A stretch of DNA of 28,084 nt, from assembly GCF_035492835.1 (NCBI RefSeq), contig NZ_DATJIY010000211.1, positions 1 through 28,084 of the forward strand, in the 5' to 3' direction. This document shows positions 14,848-22,922 of this stretch, piece by piece; positions within the stretch are counted from its first letter, which is position 1; each line of letters opens with the position of its first letter. Position numbers and translations under genes: made by a program. The notes beneath the pieces were generated by a model. The model was not told where the DNA came from. It did no database searches and saw only the letters and a program-made list of their open reading frames with translations. The stretch comes from Dinghuibacter sp035492835 (GTDB lineage: Bacteria > Bacteroidota > Bacteroidia > Chitinophagales > Chitinophagaceae).

Positions 14848-15555
14848 ATGCCAAGAAACAGTACAACGACCAAGTCCAGGCAGGCATCCCAGAAAACCGC
14901 CGTCAAGGCCGCCAAACCTGCTACACCGCGGACCCAACGGCCTCAGGCAGCCACCGGAGGCGAAAGCGCGCAGGGGAATGCCGGGGCGCTGGAAAAGTTT
15001 TTCCTGTCCCAGCTACACGATGTCTATATGGCCGAGCACAAGATACTCGAGAGCCTGCCGAAGATGCAGGAGGCCGCCACGACCGAGGACTTGAAGGAAG
15101 CCTTCGAAGACCACCTGCACCAAACCCAGCGCCACGTACGCCGCCTGGAAAAGGTGTTCGCCATCCTCGGCAAGGAGCCTGAGCAAAAGGAATGCAAAGC
15201 CATCGAAGGCATCGTGGCCGAAGCGGAGGAGATCATGCAGGAAACCGAAGAGGGAACCATGACGCGGGACGCAGCGCTCATCATGGCCGCCCAAAAAGTG
15301 GAACACTATGAAATCGCTACCTACGGCACCCTGGTACAGTTGTCCCTTACCATGGGGCTCAAGCAGGTCGCCGACCTTTTAGACAGGACGCTGGTGGAGG
15401 AAGAACAAACGGACGCCTTGCTCACGGACATTGCCGAATCCGAGATCAACCTCGACGCCGAGCACGAGGCCACCGCCTATTCCTGGGACGACAAGCGCAC
15501 CCGGCAGGCTGAAGAGGAACCCGAAGATGAAAAAGAGGAAGCCGCGGTCGTTTGA
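14848..15555 (+). CDS. DUF892 ferritin-like protein (YciE/YciF family) with basic N-terminal tail
   Basis: This is a 235-residue protein. Residues 1-47 form a Lys/Ala/Pro/Thr-rich tail (SQKTAVKAAKPATPRTQRP) similar to histone H1-like tails. Residues about 48-205 are the DUF892 four-helix bundle with acidic and His ligands: FFLSQLHDVYMAEHKILESLP, EDHLHQTQRHVRRLEKVF, QKVEHYEIATYG and LVEEEQTDALL. The end is an acidic E/D stretch. YciF-type proteins are stress-induced and bind a di-metal centre; their physiological role is uncertain. The basic tail is an addition that might bring the protein to DNA, as in Dps tails (inference). It is 47 nt downstream of the KGG gene and followed by a strong bidirectional terminator, so these two genes, and perhaps topoisomerase IB, form one unit. 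Confidence 0.9.
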   Translation: MPRNSTTTKSRQASQKTAVKAAKPATPRTQRPQAATGGESAQGNAGALEKFFLSQLHDVYMAEHKILESLPKMQEAATTEDLKEAFEDHLHQTQRHVRRLEKVFAILGKEPEQKECKAIEGIVAEAEEIMQETEEGTMTRDAALIMAAQKVEHYEIATYGTLVQLSLTMGLKQVADLLDRTLVEEEQTDALLTDIAESEINLDAEHEATAYSWDDKRTRQAEEEPEDEKEEAAVV

Positions 15556-15577
15556 CAACCCGCTATGTGAAAAGGAT

Positions 15578-15602
15578 AAGGCCCGCCTGACAGGCGGGCC
15601 TT
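15578..15602. terminator. Bidirectional intrinsic terminator
   Basis: A perfect 10-bp stem AAGGCCCGCC (15578-15587) / GGCGGGCCTT (15593-15602) with a 5-nt loop lies 23 nt after the DUF892 stop and 31 nt before the stop of the convergent SRPBCC gene. The A-rich left flank (GAAAAGGAT) supplies a T-run for minus-strand transcripts; the right side is only moderately T-rich. Confidence 0.85.
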
Positions 15603-15632
15603 ATTATGTATCCCTCCGCGGCCAGGTCGTGG

Positions 15633-16289
15633 TTAGGCAGGAATACCTTGATTTTCCGCAAATTGTTTGAAACCCCGGATGTCTTCCTGCACTTTTTTCC
15701 GTAGCACCCCGTTAAAAAGCCAGCCAAGCTCCTCGCCGAGCTTGCCGAGGGGCGGACGATAAGAAAGGTGAACGTCGATCCGGGTACCGCCCGAAGGCGT
15801 ATCCGAGAAGTTGACCTTACCCGAATTCTTGATCGTTGCGTGGGGCAGCGAATGCCAGGATAGCTCTTTGCCTTCCTCGTCCCGGACGATCTCCGCCGTC
15901 CATTGTACCGTCGGCATGCCCTCGGGGGCGCCAATCTGCCACAGCGACCTGTGCTCATCCAGCCGCTGCACGCTGCCCAGGTGCTTCATGAACCGCGGCA
16001 GCCCTTCCAGGTCCTTCCACAACCCAAATACTTCATTGCGGGGACGGTTCACGGTGACACAGGTTTTCAGGTTCACGTTCCGGGGATCGCCCGCGAGCGC
16101 GTAAAAGGAACAGTGGCCCGTCAGGCCCCGGTACAACAGGTACCCCCCCCCGGCAAACAGTACCGATTGCATCTTGTGCCGTTTTATGACGTGGGTGACG
16201 AGGAAAGCGCCGGCCAGGACCGATGCCAGGCGTTCGATATGGCCGACATTTATGGGGCGGTCCGGGGTCATAGGTTGTTCTGCAGACAT
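15633..16289 (-). CDS. SRPBCC-family protein with DUF2892-like membrane anchor
   Basis: This 218-residue protein has an N-terminal third holding two membrane segments (LASVLAGAFLVTHVIKR and MQSVLFAGGGYLLYRGLTG), like the DUF2892/YgaP transmembrane hairpin. From about residue 75 a START/SRPBCC (polyketide cyclase/dehydrase) domain follows: TCVTVNRPRNEVFGLWKDLE, RFMKHLGSVQ, WTAEIVRDEEGKELSWHSLP, and a C-terminal helix with RKKVQEDIRGFKQFAEN. Such domains bind hydrophobic ligands. This anchored form is common among Bacteroidota and proteobacterial stress gene sets, without a known ligand. The start at ATG 16289 is the only good one. It is convergent with the DUF892 gene across a shared terminator. 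Confidence 0.85.
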   Translation of the reverse strand: MSAEQPMTPDRPINVGHIERLASVLAGAFLVTHVIKRHKMQSVLFAGGGYLLYRGLTGHCSFYALAGDPRNVNLKTCVTVNRPRNEVFGLWKDLEGLPRFMKHLGSVQRLDEHRSLWQIGAPEGMPTVQWTAEIVRDEEGKELSWHSLPHATIKNSGKVNFSDTPSGGTRIDVHLSYRPPLGKLGEELGWLFNGVLRKKVQEDIRGFKQFAENQGIPA

Positions 16290-16468
16290 AGGTCGTTATT
16301 TTCCGTATCCGTTAAAAAATCTGTGCCAGAAATCAGGCGCTCCGCCGTGTAGCCGGAACGGAGAACGGCAATACACCGACGCGCCGGCCGGCAGCCGGTA
16401 GCGTCCCCGAGGCAGGTCGTCCGACGCCAAAAATAAAAAACCGGTAAACGTGGAGTCCTAATAAGCTA

Positions 16469-16476
16469 TACATTTG
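16469..16476 (+). promoter_or_regulatory. Candidate -7 element TACATTTG
   Basis: TACATTTG matches TAnnTTTG exactly and lies 48 nt before the ATG of the small orphan gene at 16525. There is no TTTG at the expected -33 distance, so support is partial. The rest of the 16290-16524 gap shows only GC-rich segments and an A-rich tract at 16431-16440. Confidence 0.3.
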
Positions 16477-16524
16477 AGAAGAGGATCCATTTTTTCATAA
16501 CGCCTCGACCAAAACCCGCCGCAC

Positions 16525-16824
16525 ATGACAGTGGAAAGCCTTATCCTCATCCAGGAGACCACAGACCAGCTGCTTGCCGAGTTCCAATACGCCCGCCGGA
16601 AGCGTTACCGCATCCGGCTCGAGCGGCGTACCCTCTTCGGCCAACCCATGGAGGAGTACTGGGACCTGGTCATCGCGGACCACCCCGTCAACGGCCTGGT
16701 GAAATACCTCCTGCGCCGGGACGGCGATGACTGGGTAAAGTTCATCGGTCTCAACAGCTTACCCCATGAGGAGGAGCAAGCGCTGCTGGCGAAGGTCCAA
16801 CCGTTGCTACAGCGGATGATGTAG
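16525..16824 (+). CDS. Small conserved-looking protein of unknown function
   Basis: This 99-residue protein is not recognised. It begins with a helix (MTVESLILIQETTDQLLAEF), then a basic beta-like stretch (YRIRLERRTLFGQPMEEYWD) and ends in an amphipathic helix (EEEQALLAKVQPLLQRMM). There is no signal peptide, membrane segment or Cys. It reads as a genuine gene because codon use resembles the neighbours, a -7-like element lies upstream, and the CHAD gene follows 66 nt downstream on the same strand, so the two may share a transcript. No function can be inferred beyond a small cytoplasmic alpha/beta protein. Confidence 0.6.
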   Translation: MTVESLILIQETTDQLLAEFQYARRKRYRIRLERRTLFGQPMEEYWDLVIADHPVNGLVKYLLRRDGDDWVKFIGLNSLPHEEEQALLAKVQPLLQRMM

Positions 16825-16860
16825 GCCCAATCTTTGAAGCATTTCATAATAAGGACACCC

Positions 16861-16887
16861 ATGCCACGGACAGCACCTAAACAGTGA
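16861..16887 (+). other. Eight-codon reading frame in frame with, and just ahead of, the CHAD gene
   Basis: ATG at 16861 with a good AAGGA at 16853-16857 encodes MPRTAPKQ and stops at TGA 16885-16887. One codon (CCG) later the ATG of the CHAD gene begins in the same frame. The CHAD ATG has no Shine-Dalgarno site of its own. Either this is a stop-restart leader, or the original N-terminus of the CHAD protein has acquired a stop (CGA to TGA would restore it). Confidence 0.45.
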
Positions 16888-16890
16888 CCG

Positions 16891-17598
16891 ATGCGTTCGA
16901 AGAAATTCCGGCGTTCCCTTCGGAAATACGGGAAGCGCCTTTCGCGGATGTGCGCCGCGCTGGCCCCGCGGTTCGACGAAGAAGCCGTGCACCGTATCCG
17001 CACGACCGTAAAGAAATTCAGGGCGTTGCTGCGCTGCTGGGGCCGCAAGGGCCGCCGGGGGCTGAACGCCGACTTCAAGGAGCTCTACCGGCTTCTGGGC
17101 GAGCTCCGCAATATCCAGCTGTTTTTGCGCAGCCTCCACGAAAAGCCGCCCGAGCTGGCGGCCTGGGCCAGGGCGCACGCGGCAGGCCTCGAACGTCGCT
17201 GGCAAAACCTCTATGATCCTTCGATCGTCCGCAAACAGGTCAGGATGGCCGGGCAGCGTCCACGCAAAAAACCGCTCAAGGCCTTTCTCAGGAAGGAGCG
17301 AACCCGGGTCCGTTCCCTGCTCGGGGAACGACCCCTGGCCGATGAAACCATCCATTCCATCCGGAAGGTCTTGAAAGACATGCAATATACCGTAGACAAG
17401 ACCCCGGATGAGCTCAAACGGCTCGCCGACGAAGCCGGTCGTTTTGTCGACAGCCGTATGGGCGTATCTATGATAAACGCCGGTATCAAAGAGGGTGTGC
17501 ATACGCCCGCCGTCCTGAGGCTCAAGGATAACCTCGAACGGCTGAAATTCCGGCGCAAGAGACGGGCGGTACGGGCCCTTACCCGATGGGAACCGTAA
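16891..17598 (+). CDS. CHAD-domain protein
   Basis: The protein is 235 residues and strongly basic (Arg/Lys-rich helices). The CHAD pattern is seen in FDEEAVHRIRTTVKKFRALLR (about 30-50), ELYRLLGELRNIQLFLRSL (about 67-85) and ETIHSIRKVLKDMQYTVD (about 150-167), the conserved His/Arg/Lys positions thought to bind polyphosphate. CHAD proteins associate with polyphosphate granules and often accompany CYTH/triphosphate-tunnel enzymes, but none is seen here. Translation is taken from ATG 16891, although a better ribosome site serves an in-frame ATG 30 nt upstream that is cut off by a TGA. The last 20 nt overlap the convergent glucoamylase gene. Confidence 0.88.
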   Translation: MRSKKFRRSLRKYGKRLSRMCAALAPRFDEEAVHRIRTTVKKFRALLRCWGRKGRRGLNADFKELYRLLGELRNIQLFLRSLHEKPPELAAWARAHAAGLERRWQNLYDPSIVRKQVRMAGQRPRKKPLKAFLRKERTRVRSLLGERPLADETIHSIRKVLKDMQYTVDKTPDELKRLADEAGRFVDSRMGVSMINAGIKEGVHTPAVLRLKDNLERLKFRRKRRAVRALTRWEP

Positions 17599-19948
17599 AA
17601 TCCCTGCCCTCCCACCGGTCTGAGTCTCGCCAATAGAAGGTAAAAGTAACCGCCGGTGTCCCGGGCGTAAAGGCGAGGTCAGCGTAGTGTATCCCCAGGC
17701 CGCTGTCCCGCGTGGATGTCTCCCGTGACGTAGCCCACCCGTCTGCTGTCCACCGCACCAGCGCCGCCGTGTTTACCTCCACGCGCAGGACCGAGCGGTC
17801 CGCGGGTACCGGCGAGGACTGGCGGTCGAACCGCCATACGTGCAGCCGCGACGCCGTCTGTTGTTCCAGGTATCTTTTCCGCGTGTGCAACGGCATGTCG
17901 AATACCTGCTTTTCGCCGAGCGAAGCCCCAAGCTTCACGTATTCAGCGTGCGTCCATGTCAGCGGCATGGCGGAGCCCGTGTATCGCCCGGGATACAGCC
18001 CCATCTCCGGCAGGGGCTCCGCGTCCCAGATTTGCTCCGGGAAAAGGCCGTTCCATGCGAACTGCTCCATCGTCTTCATCAGCTCCCGCGCGCCTTTGAA
18101 GTTCCCGGCCGCGATCTCGTAGTGGGCGCGCTCGCCGGTAAGCAGCGGCCAAGGCCGGCCCAGTCCTGTGTCGACATAGGGGCGCCCTTGCGTGTCCTCG
18201 CCGTAGGCGTCCTTGACAAAACGCTTCCAGCAGGGCCCCACCGGCGTTTCTACTTTCAAAAGGTCGTCGATGACCTTTACGGTATTCAGGATACGGGGGT
18301 CGTCCGCGGCGCGGAGACCGAAGCGGACCAGCGCGAGGGCGTCCACGCATACCAGGTCGCCCACGGGGATATCGCCCTCGCCCCCGGGGTGATGCCGTAC
18401 GGTGACGATCCTGTCCCTAACGGACTGCGCCGGTGCATAGTAAGGATTGATCCGTATATAGTATCCCTCCACACCGCAGCGGGCCGAGGTAGAGGTGTCC
18501 CTGACGTAGGTCCATTCGTCGATCTGCGCCGTCCAGTAGTCGGCCGTTTCGCGCAGATAGGCAGCCGGGCCTTTCCGCCCGAGCCGCTCCAGCAGGAAGG
18601 CCGCCGCCAGCAGCCCGGCGATCTCCGTGGCCAGCGTAAAAGGGGAAAGCCCCGCCTGCTGCTCCCAGCGGTCCTGCCCTGTGTAAGGGCCCTTGCGGAC
18701 CAGGAACGAAACCGCGCGAACCAGGCAGTCGCAATAGCGCTCAAACCGTTCCCTGTCGAGGATACGCGCGTGATAACAGGAATCCATCAGCAGGATCGGC
18801 AGCGCAACCTGGTCCATCTGTATCCCGTGGTCCTTGGACTGGCCCTGGAGCCACATATTCTGACTCCATTTGCCATCGACGTCCTGCGTGGAGACCAGGT
18901 AATTCAATATACGGAGGCAGTCCTCGTTGGACCGCAGCGCGAGGAACCCCCACGAGCTTTCCACGAGGTCACGCGGCCAGACGAGGTGGTAGCCGATCCC
19001 GTCCTTATCCCCCCGGGCGTCGCCCCAGGGCACGGCGGGGCTGGCGATGATGCCGCCCGGGAAGCGCTTGGACTCGTTCATCCGCAGCACCGCCGCACTT
19101 TCCTTGAAAAGCCTGCCCCGGCGCTCTTCGCTTTTCCGTTTGCGGAGCAAGCGCTTTTGATATTCCTCCCATTCCTCGATATACCGGTCCCGGGCGATCG
19201 AAAATCCGTCCAGGATGCTCGACCACGCCTGGTTGCCCGCTTCGCTTTCGGTGACTCCGAAGCCGATGGCGAGGACAAAGTTCCCGTTGCCGGCCGGCTC
19301 CCCGCAAAGGACGATGCTGCCGGGCTCCGTACGGTCATACGTCGCCGTAAGGGTGGTATGGCGCGCCAGGTCCGTAAGGCCGTCGGACGCCCCGGCATAA
19401 CCCACCGTGCGCTTCCTCCAGCCGGTGGAGCAGGCGAGCGCCAGGGTGATCCCGTCGTTGGACGCGAAAAGCATCGGCACGCCCTTGTAGTCCGCCACCC
19501 AGCCGGTGTTGGCCATGCCCTGGTTGTAAATGTGCGGGATCAGGTAAACGTAGGGACGGCAGATACCGTCGGTTGCCGTAAACCGTACCCGCTGCAGGAG
19601 CGTGTCCCGGTAAGGGTCCGTGACGATCTCTTTGAGCAGGGTATAGCGGGGGTGTGTATTTTTTATGCGATAGGCGGGTATACCGGGTCTGAACATCTTC
19701 TCCATATGCGAGGAGTCTCCCTTTTCCAACGAGTAGAATCCCCGGCCGTCCGCGACGGCAAAACCGCATTCCTTGGTGCACGCGGTGTCTTCCCGGGGGA
19801 AGTAAATCTCGTTGAGGATGCCTTTGCTTAAGGTGAAGGTCACCTCGGATGCTGCGTTGAGCGCCTTGCCTAGCCCTGTTTTGGCGCCGGAGGTCCAGGT
19901 GGAGGGGCTGCCGGGTGCGCCCGGGGCTGTGTTGTGTCGTGTATCCAT
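17579..19948 (-). CDS. Glycoside hydrolase family 15 glucoamylase/glucodextranase-like
   Basis: This 789-residue protein has an N-terminal beta-sandwich (glucodextranase-N type, about 10-265) beginning APGSPSTWTSGAKTG and continuing TLSKGILNEIYFPRED. The (alpha/alpha)6 GH15 domain runs from about 290 to 680. Its motifs are YHLVWPRDLVESSWGF (320-334), WSQNMWLQG (361-369), the likely general acid E429 in RWEQQAGLSP, and the likely general base E638 in FPEQIWD, with GRYTGSAMPLTWTHAEY after it. The enzyme releases glucose from the non-reducing ends of alpha-glucans or dextrans. A C-terminal beta domain (about 690-789) follows. There is no signal peptide, so it is probably cytoplasmic. Its first 79 nt overlap the end of the upstream FAD gene; the conserved APGSP-WTSGAK segment lies in the overlap, so the start is not misplaced. 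Confidence 0.92.
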   Translation of the reverse strand: MDTRHNTAPGAPGSPSTWTSGAKTGLGKALNAASEVTFTLSKGILNEIYFPREDTACTKECGFAVADGRGFYSLEKGDSSHMEKMFRPGIPAYRIKNTHPRYTLLKEIVTDPYRDTLLQRVRFTATDGICRPYVYLIPHIYNQGMANTGWVADYKGVPMLFASNDGITLALACSTGWRKRTVGYAGASDGLTDLARHTTLTATYDRTEPGSIVLCGEPAGNGNFVLAIGFGVTESEAGNQAWSSILDGFSIARDRYIEEWEEYQKRLLRKRKSEERRGRLFKESAAVLRMNESKRFPGGIIASPAVPWGDARGDKDGIGYHLVWPRDLVESSWGFLALRSNEDCLRILNYLVSTQDVDGKWSQNMWLQGQSKDHGIQMDQVALPILLMDSCYHARILDRERFERYCDCLVRAVSFLVRKGPYTGQDRWEQQAGLSPFTLATEIAGLLAAAFLLERLGRKGPAAYLRETADYWTAQIDEWTYVRDTSTSARCGVEGYYIRINPYYAPAQSVRDRIVTVRHHPGGEGDIPVGDLVCVDALALVRFGLRAADDPRILNTVKVIDDLLKVETPVGPCWKRFVKDAYGEDTQGRPYVDTGLGRPWPLLTGERAHYEIAAGNFKGARELMKTMEQFAWNGLFPEQIWDAEPLPEMGLYPGRYTGSAMPLTWTHAEYVKLGASLGEKQVFDMPLHTRKRYLEQQTASRLHVWRFDRQSSPVPADRSVLRVEVNTAALVRWTADGWATSRETSTRDSGLGIHYADLAFTPGTPAVTFTFYWRDSDRWEGRDFTVPIG

Positions 19949-22887
19949 TTGACGCGGTCTCTTTCCAACGCCATCCGTATCACCTCGGCGGTGTGCAGGG
20001 GGCGTTTTTCCGTTTGTTGCAAAATCTGTTCCCGGCAGCTAAAACCATCAGCGATGATCAGGGTATCCGCCTCCGCCTTCCGAACGGCTGGCAGCAAAGC
20101 CAGCTCACCCGCCTTGACGCTGACGGTATAATGCTCGCCCGCTTCGTATCCAAAGGAGCCCGCCATGCCGCAACATCCGTCATCAAGCAGGTTGTAATGC
20201 AAGCCGAGCGCCTCCAGCACACGTTTGTCCGCATCCATCCCCATCAGGGCGTGTTGGTGGCAGTGGCTGTGGACCAGCGCCTCGCCCCCCAGCCGGGGAA
20301 CATCGAACGCCGGCGCCTTTTCCTTTAGGAATTCCGCCAGGGTATAGGTCTGTGCCTTTAGCCGCTGCGCGTCCTCGTCGTGTGGGAAAAGGTTGCACAA
20401 TTCGTCGCGGAAGACCGCCGTACAGCTCGGCTCGAGACCCACCACCGGCATACCTGCCCGTATTTCCGGTCCCAGGGTGTCCAAAATATTGCGCAAAAGT
20501 TTCTTCGCCGTGTCAAGCATGCCATAGTCGTATAACGGGCGCCCGCAGCAAAGGTTCGCCCGCGGAACAATCACCTTAAAACCCGCGGCTTCCAGGACTT
20601 CGGTGGCGGACCGGAGGACCCGCGGAAAGAAATGGTTGTTGAACGTATCCGCCCACAACAGGACCGGCTGCCCGCCGTTCCCTTTCCGGTGAAAGAACCA
20701 GCGCTTGAAGGTATGGCGCGCGAACTTCGGTATCTGCCGCTGGGGGGCGACTCCCATGATCCATTTGCTCAATGACCGTATGCCCGGTGTCTGCGTGAAG
20801 AAATTCGCTACCCTGGGGGCCAGGGACGCCAGCCGCGCCCAGCGGTGGATCAGGCCAAAAGCATACGCCGAGCGCGAACGAAGCCGGCCCTTGTAATAAT
20901 GCGAAAGGAACTCCGCCTTGTAGGTCGCCATGTCCACGTTGACGGGACAGTCTCCTTTGCATCCCTTACACGAAAGACAAAGGTCGAGCGCCGCCCGGAC
21001 GTGCTTGTCCTTCCAGCCCGAGACGACGTCGCCCATCTGCATTTCGTACAACAGCCGCGCCCTGCCGCGGGTCGAATGTTCTTCCTCGCCCGTGACACGA
21101 TAGCTGGGGCACATCGCCCCCTGTTGGTGACGGCGGCATTCGCCAATGCCGACGCAGCGCATCATCGCCCTTGAAAAGCTAAAGGTGTCGTCGGGATACT
21201 GGAAATGCGTCACGGGCTCTTTAGGGTGATAGGGCGTACCGGTGCGGAGGTTGGCCGTCTGACCGTAGGGCTCGGTGATCTTGCCCGGGTTCATTTTCCA
21301 CTGCGGGTCCCATATCTCCTTGAACTCCCGGAAGGCCTGGATCAGCTCGGGGCCGTACATGATCTCCAGCAGGTCGGCTTTCGACTGGCCGTCCCCGTGC
21401 TCGCCCGAAATCGACCCGCCATAACGCACCACGAGGTGCGCGGCCTCGGTGGTGAACCGCTTATATTGCCGGAGCCCATCTTCCGTCAGAAGGTCGAACG
21501 GCACCCGGCAGTGGACGCACCCCTGTCCGAAGTGACCATAGAGCGGTATGTCCCAGCCGTATGTCCGGAAGAGGTTACGCAGGTCCTCCAGGTAGTCCCC
21601 GATTTTGTCGGGCGGAACGGCGGAATCCTCCCAGCCTTCCTCAGTGATGGGTTGCCCGGGCACCCACGCGGTGGCGCCAAGGCCCGACTCCCGGATCTTC
21701 CAGAGCATCTTTTCCTGGGCCGGGTCGTCGAACAGCCGCATCGTAGGCGGGTGCTTGCCAGCCTTCAACCGTGCCATCAAATGCCTGGCCCTGGCGTCGG
21801 ACTCCGCTTTCGTTTCCCCGTCGAACTCGACCAGCAGGAACGCATGGCCCTCGGGCAGCAACGTGAGGTTTTCAGTATGCAGCCCTTTTTTCTTCATGTT
21901 ATCGATCAAAAGATCGTCGATGCCTTCCAGCCCTATCGGCTTGTAGGTCATGATCTCCGGCACCTGCCGCCCGGAATCCGGCAGGTCGGGGTATCCCAGC
22001 ACCACCAACGACCGAGCCTTGGGGGTGGGCATCAGCCGCACGGTGGCGTCCAGGATGGTTACACACGTGCCTTCCGAACCGATGAGCGCCCCGGCCACGT
22101 TAAAGCCGTTCTCGGGCAACAATTCGGGAAGATTGTAGCCGGACACCCTGCGGGGGATGTTGGGGAATTTTGCCCGGATCTGAACTTCATACTTCTTAAC
22201 CAGTTCCTTTAATCTCCTGTATATTTCCGCCTTTCGACCGCCCTCCTTTTGGAGGCGCTCATACGCTTCGTCGCTGGTGCGCCCCACGGTCATGCGTATC
22301 CCATCATAAGTGACCACGGTCATTTCCGCCGTATTGCTTTCCATTTTCGCCCCGTATCCGTAGAAGGCGCTCATGATCGAATGCGTCCCGCATGAATTGT
22401 TCCCCAGCATACCGCCGATCGTGCAGTGGTTGTGAGTGGATGGGTCCGGCCCGAAAGTAAGGCCGTGTTTTTCGGTGGATTCCTTCATCACGTCCAGGAC
22501 GATGCCGGGCTGGACCCGTACCGTCTTCGCCCGGTTATCCAGCTGCAACACCTGGTTGTAGTACTTCGACATATCCAGCACCACCCCCACGTTGCACGTC
22601 TGGCCGGCGAGGCTGGTGCCGCCGCCGCGGGACACCACGGGCGCGCGGTGCTTTTCGCAGATGGCGATCGTTTTTATTATATCTTCTTCCGTCCTTGGCA
22701 ACACCACCCCAAACGGGATCTGGCGGTAGTTGGAGGCGTCGGTGGAATAGGCTGCCCGGCTGCCGGCGTCAAAGCGCACTTCGCCGCCGATCGCCGCTTT
22801 TAAATCTTTTTCCAGCGCACCGACGTCCACGCCTTCGGACTGGGGCGTGGTGTAACGGGTATCGTATGTACTGTAATCGAATTTCAT
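19870..22887 (-). CDS. FAD/4Fe-4S D-2-hydroxyacid dehydrogenase (YdiJ-like, GlcD-GlpC fusion)
   Basis: This 1005-residue protein is close in length to E. coli YdiJ (D-2-hydroxyglutarate dehydrogenase, about 1018). In order, it has a PCMH-type FAD-binding domain (about 55-250; VVSRGGGTSLAGQTCNV at 84-100) and FAD-oxidase C domain (about 260-545) with SGEHGDGQSKAD at 494-505. Two 4Fe-4S motifs follow: C578/C584/C593 (RCVGIGECRR, MCPSY) and C637/C640/C643/C647 (CLSCKGCKGDCPV). Two CCG domains have C780-C781-G and C905-C906-G. It oxidises a D-2-hydroxyacid (2-hydroxyglutarate, lactate or glycolate) and passes electrons onward. The start is ATG 22887; the frame extends 13 codons further, but MKFDYSTYDTRYTTP suits the family. 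The C-terminal 26 residues are a Pro/Ala-rich tail coded in the overlap with the glucoamylase gene. Confidence 0.9.
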   Translation of the reverse strand: MKFDYSTYDTRYTTPQSEGVDVGALEKDLKAAIGGEVRFDAGSRAAYSTDASNYRQIPFGVVLPRTEEDIIKTIAICEKHRAPVVSRGGGTSLAGQTCNVGVVLDMSKYYNQVLQLDNRAKTVRVQPGIVLDVMKESTEKHGLTFGPDPSTHNHCTIGGMLGNNSCGTHSIMSAFYGYGAKMESNTAEMTVVTYDGIRMTVGRTSDEAYERLQKEGGRKAEIYRRLKELVKKYEVQIRAKFPNIPRRVSGYNLPELLPENGFNVAGALIGSEGTCVTILDATVRLMPTPKARSLVVLGYPDLPDSGRQVPEIMTYKPIGLEGIDDLLIDNMKKKGLHTENLTLLPEGHAFLLVEFDGETKAESDARARHLMARLKAGKHPPTMRLFDDPAQEKMLWKIRESGLGATAWVPGQPITEEGWEDSAVPPDKIGDYLEDLRNLFRTYGWDIPLYGHFGQGCVHCRVPFDLLTEDGLRQYKRFTTEAAHLVVRYGGSISGEHGDGQSKADLLEIMYGPELIQAFREFKEIWDPQWKMNPGKITEPYGQTANLRTGTPYHPKEPVTHFQYPDDTFSFSRAMMRCVGIGECRRHQQGAMCPSYRVTGEEEHSTRGRARLLYEMQMGDVVSGWKDKHVRAALDLCLSCKGCKGDCPVNVDMATYKAEFLSHYYKGRLRSRSAYAFGLIHRWARLASLAPRVANFFTQTPGIRSLSKWIMGVAPQRQIPKFARHTFKRWFFHRKGNGGQPVLLWADTFNNHFFPRVLRSATEVLEAAGFKVIVPRANLCCGRPLYDYGMLDTAKKLLRNILDTLGPEIRAGMPVVGLEPSCTAVFRDELCNLFPHDEDAQRLKAQTYTLAEFLKEKAPAFDVPRLGGEALVHSHCHQHALMGMDADKRVLEALGLHYNLLDDGCCGMAGSFGYEAGEHYTVSVKAGELALLPAVRKAEADTLIIADGFSCREQILQQTEKRPLHTAEVIRMALERDRVKWIHDTTQPRAHPAAPPPGPPAPKQG

Positions 22888-22922
22888 AATGTTATTATTT
22901 AGGCCTTTTATCACAACGCCGG

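Noticed and set aside
17840..19831. A 663-codon open frame on the plus strand
   Set aside because: It lies wholly antisense to the GH15 gene, whose catalytic motifs are intact. The product is Arg/Pro/Gly-rich with no recognisable motif, as expected for GC-rich antisense.
21205..22212. A 335-codon plus-strand frame
   Set aside because: Antisense to the FAD-binding region of the YdiJ-like gene; no domain pattern.
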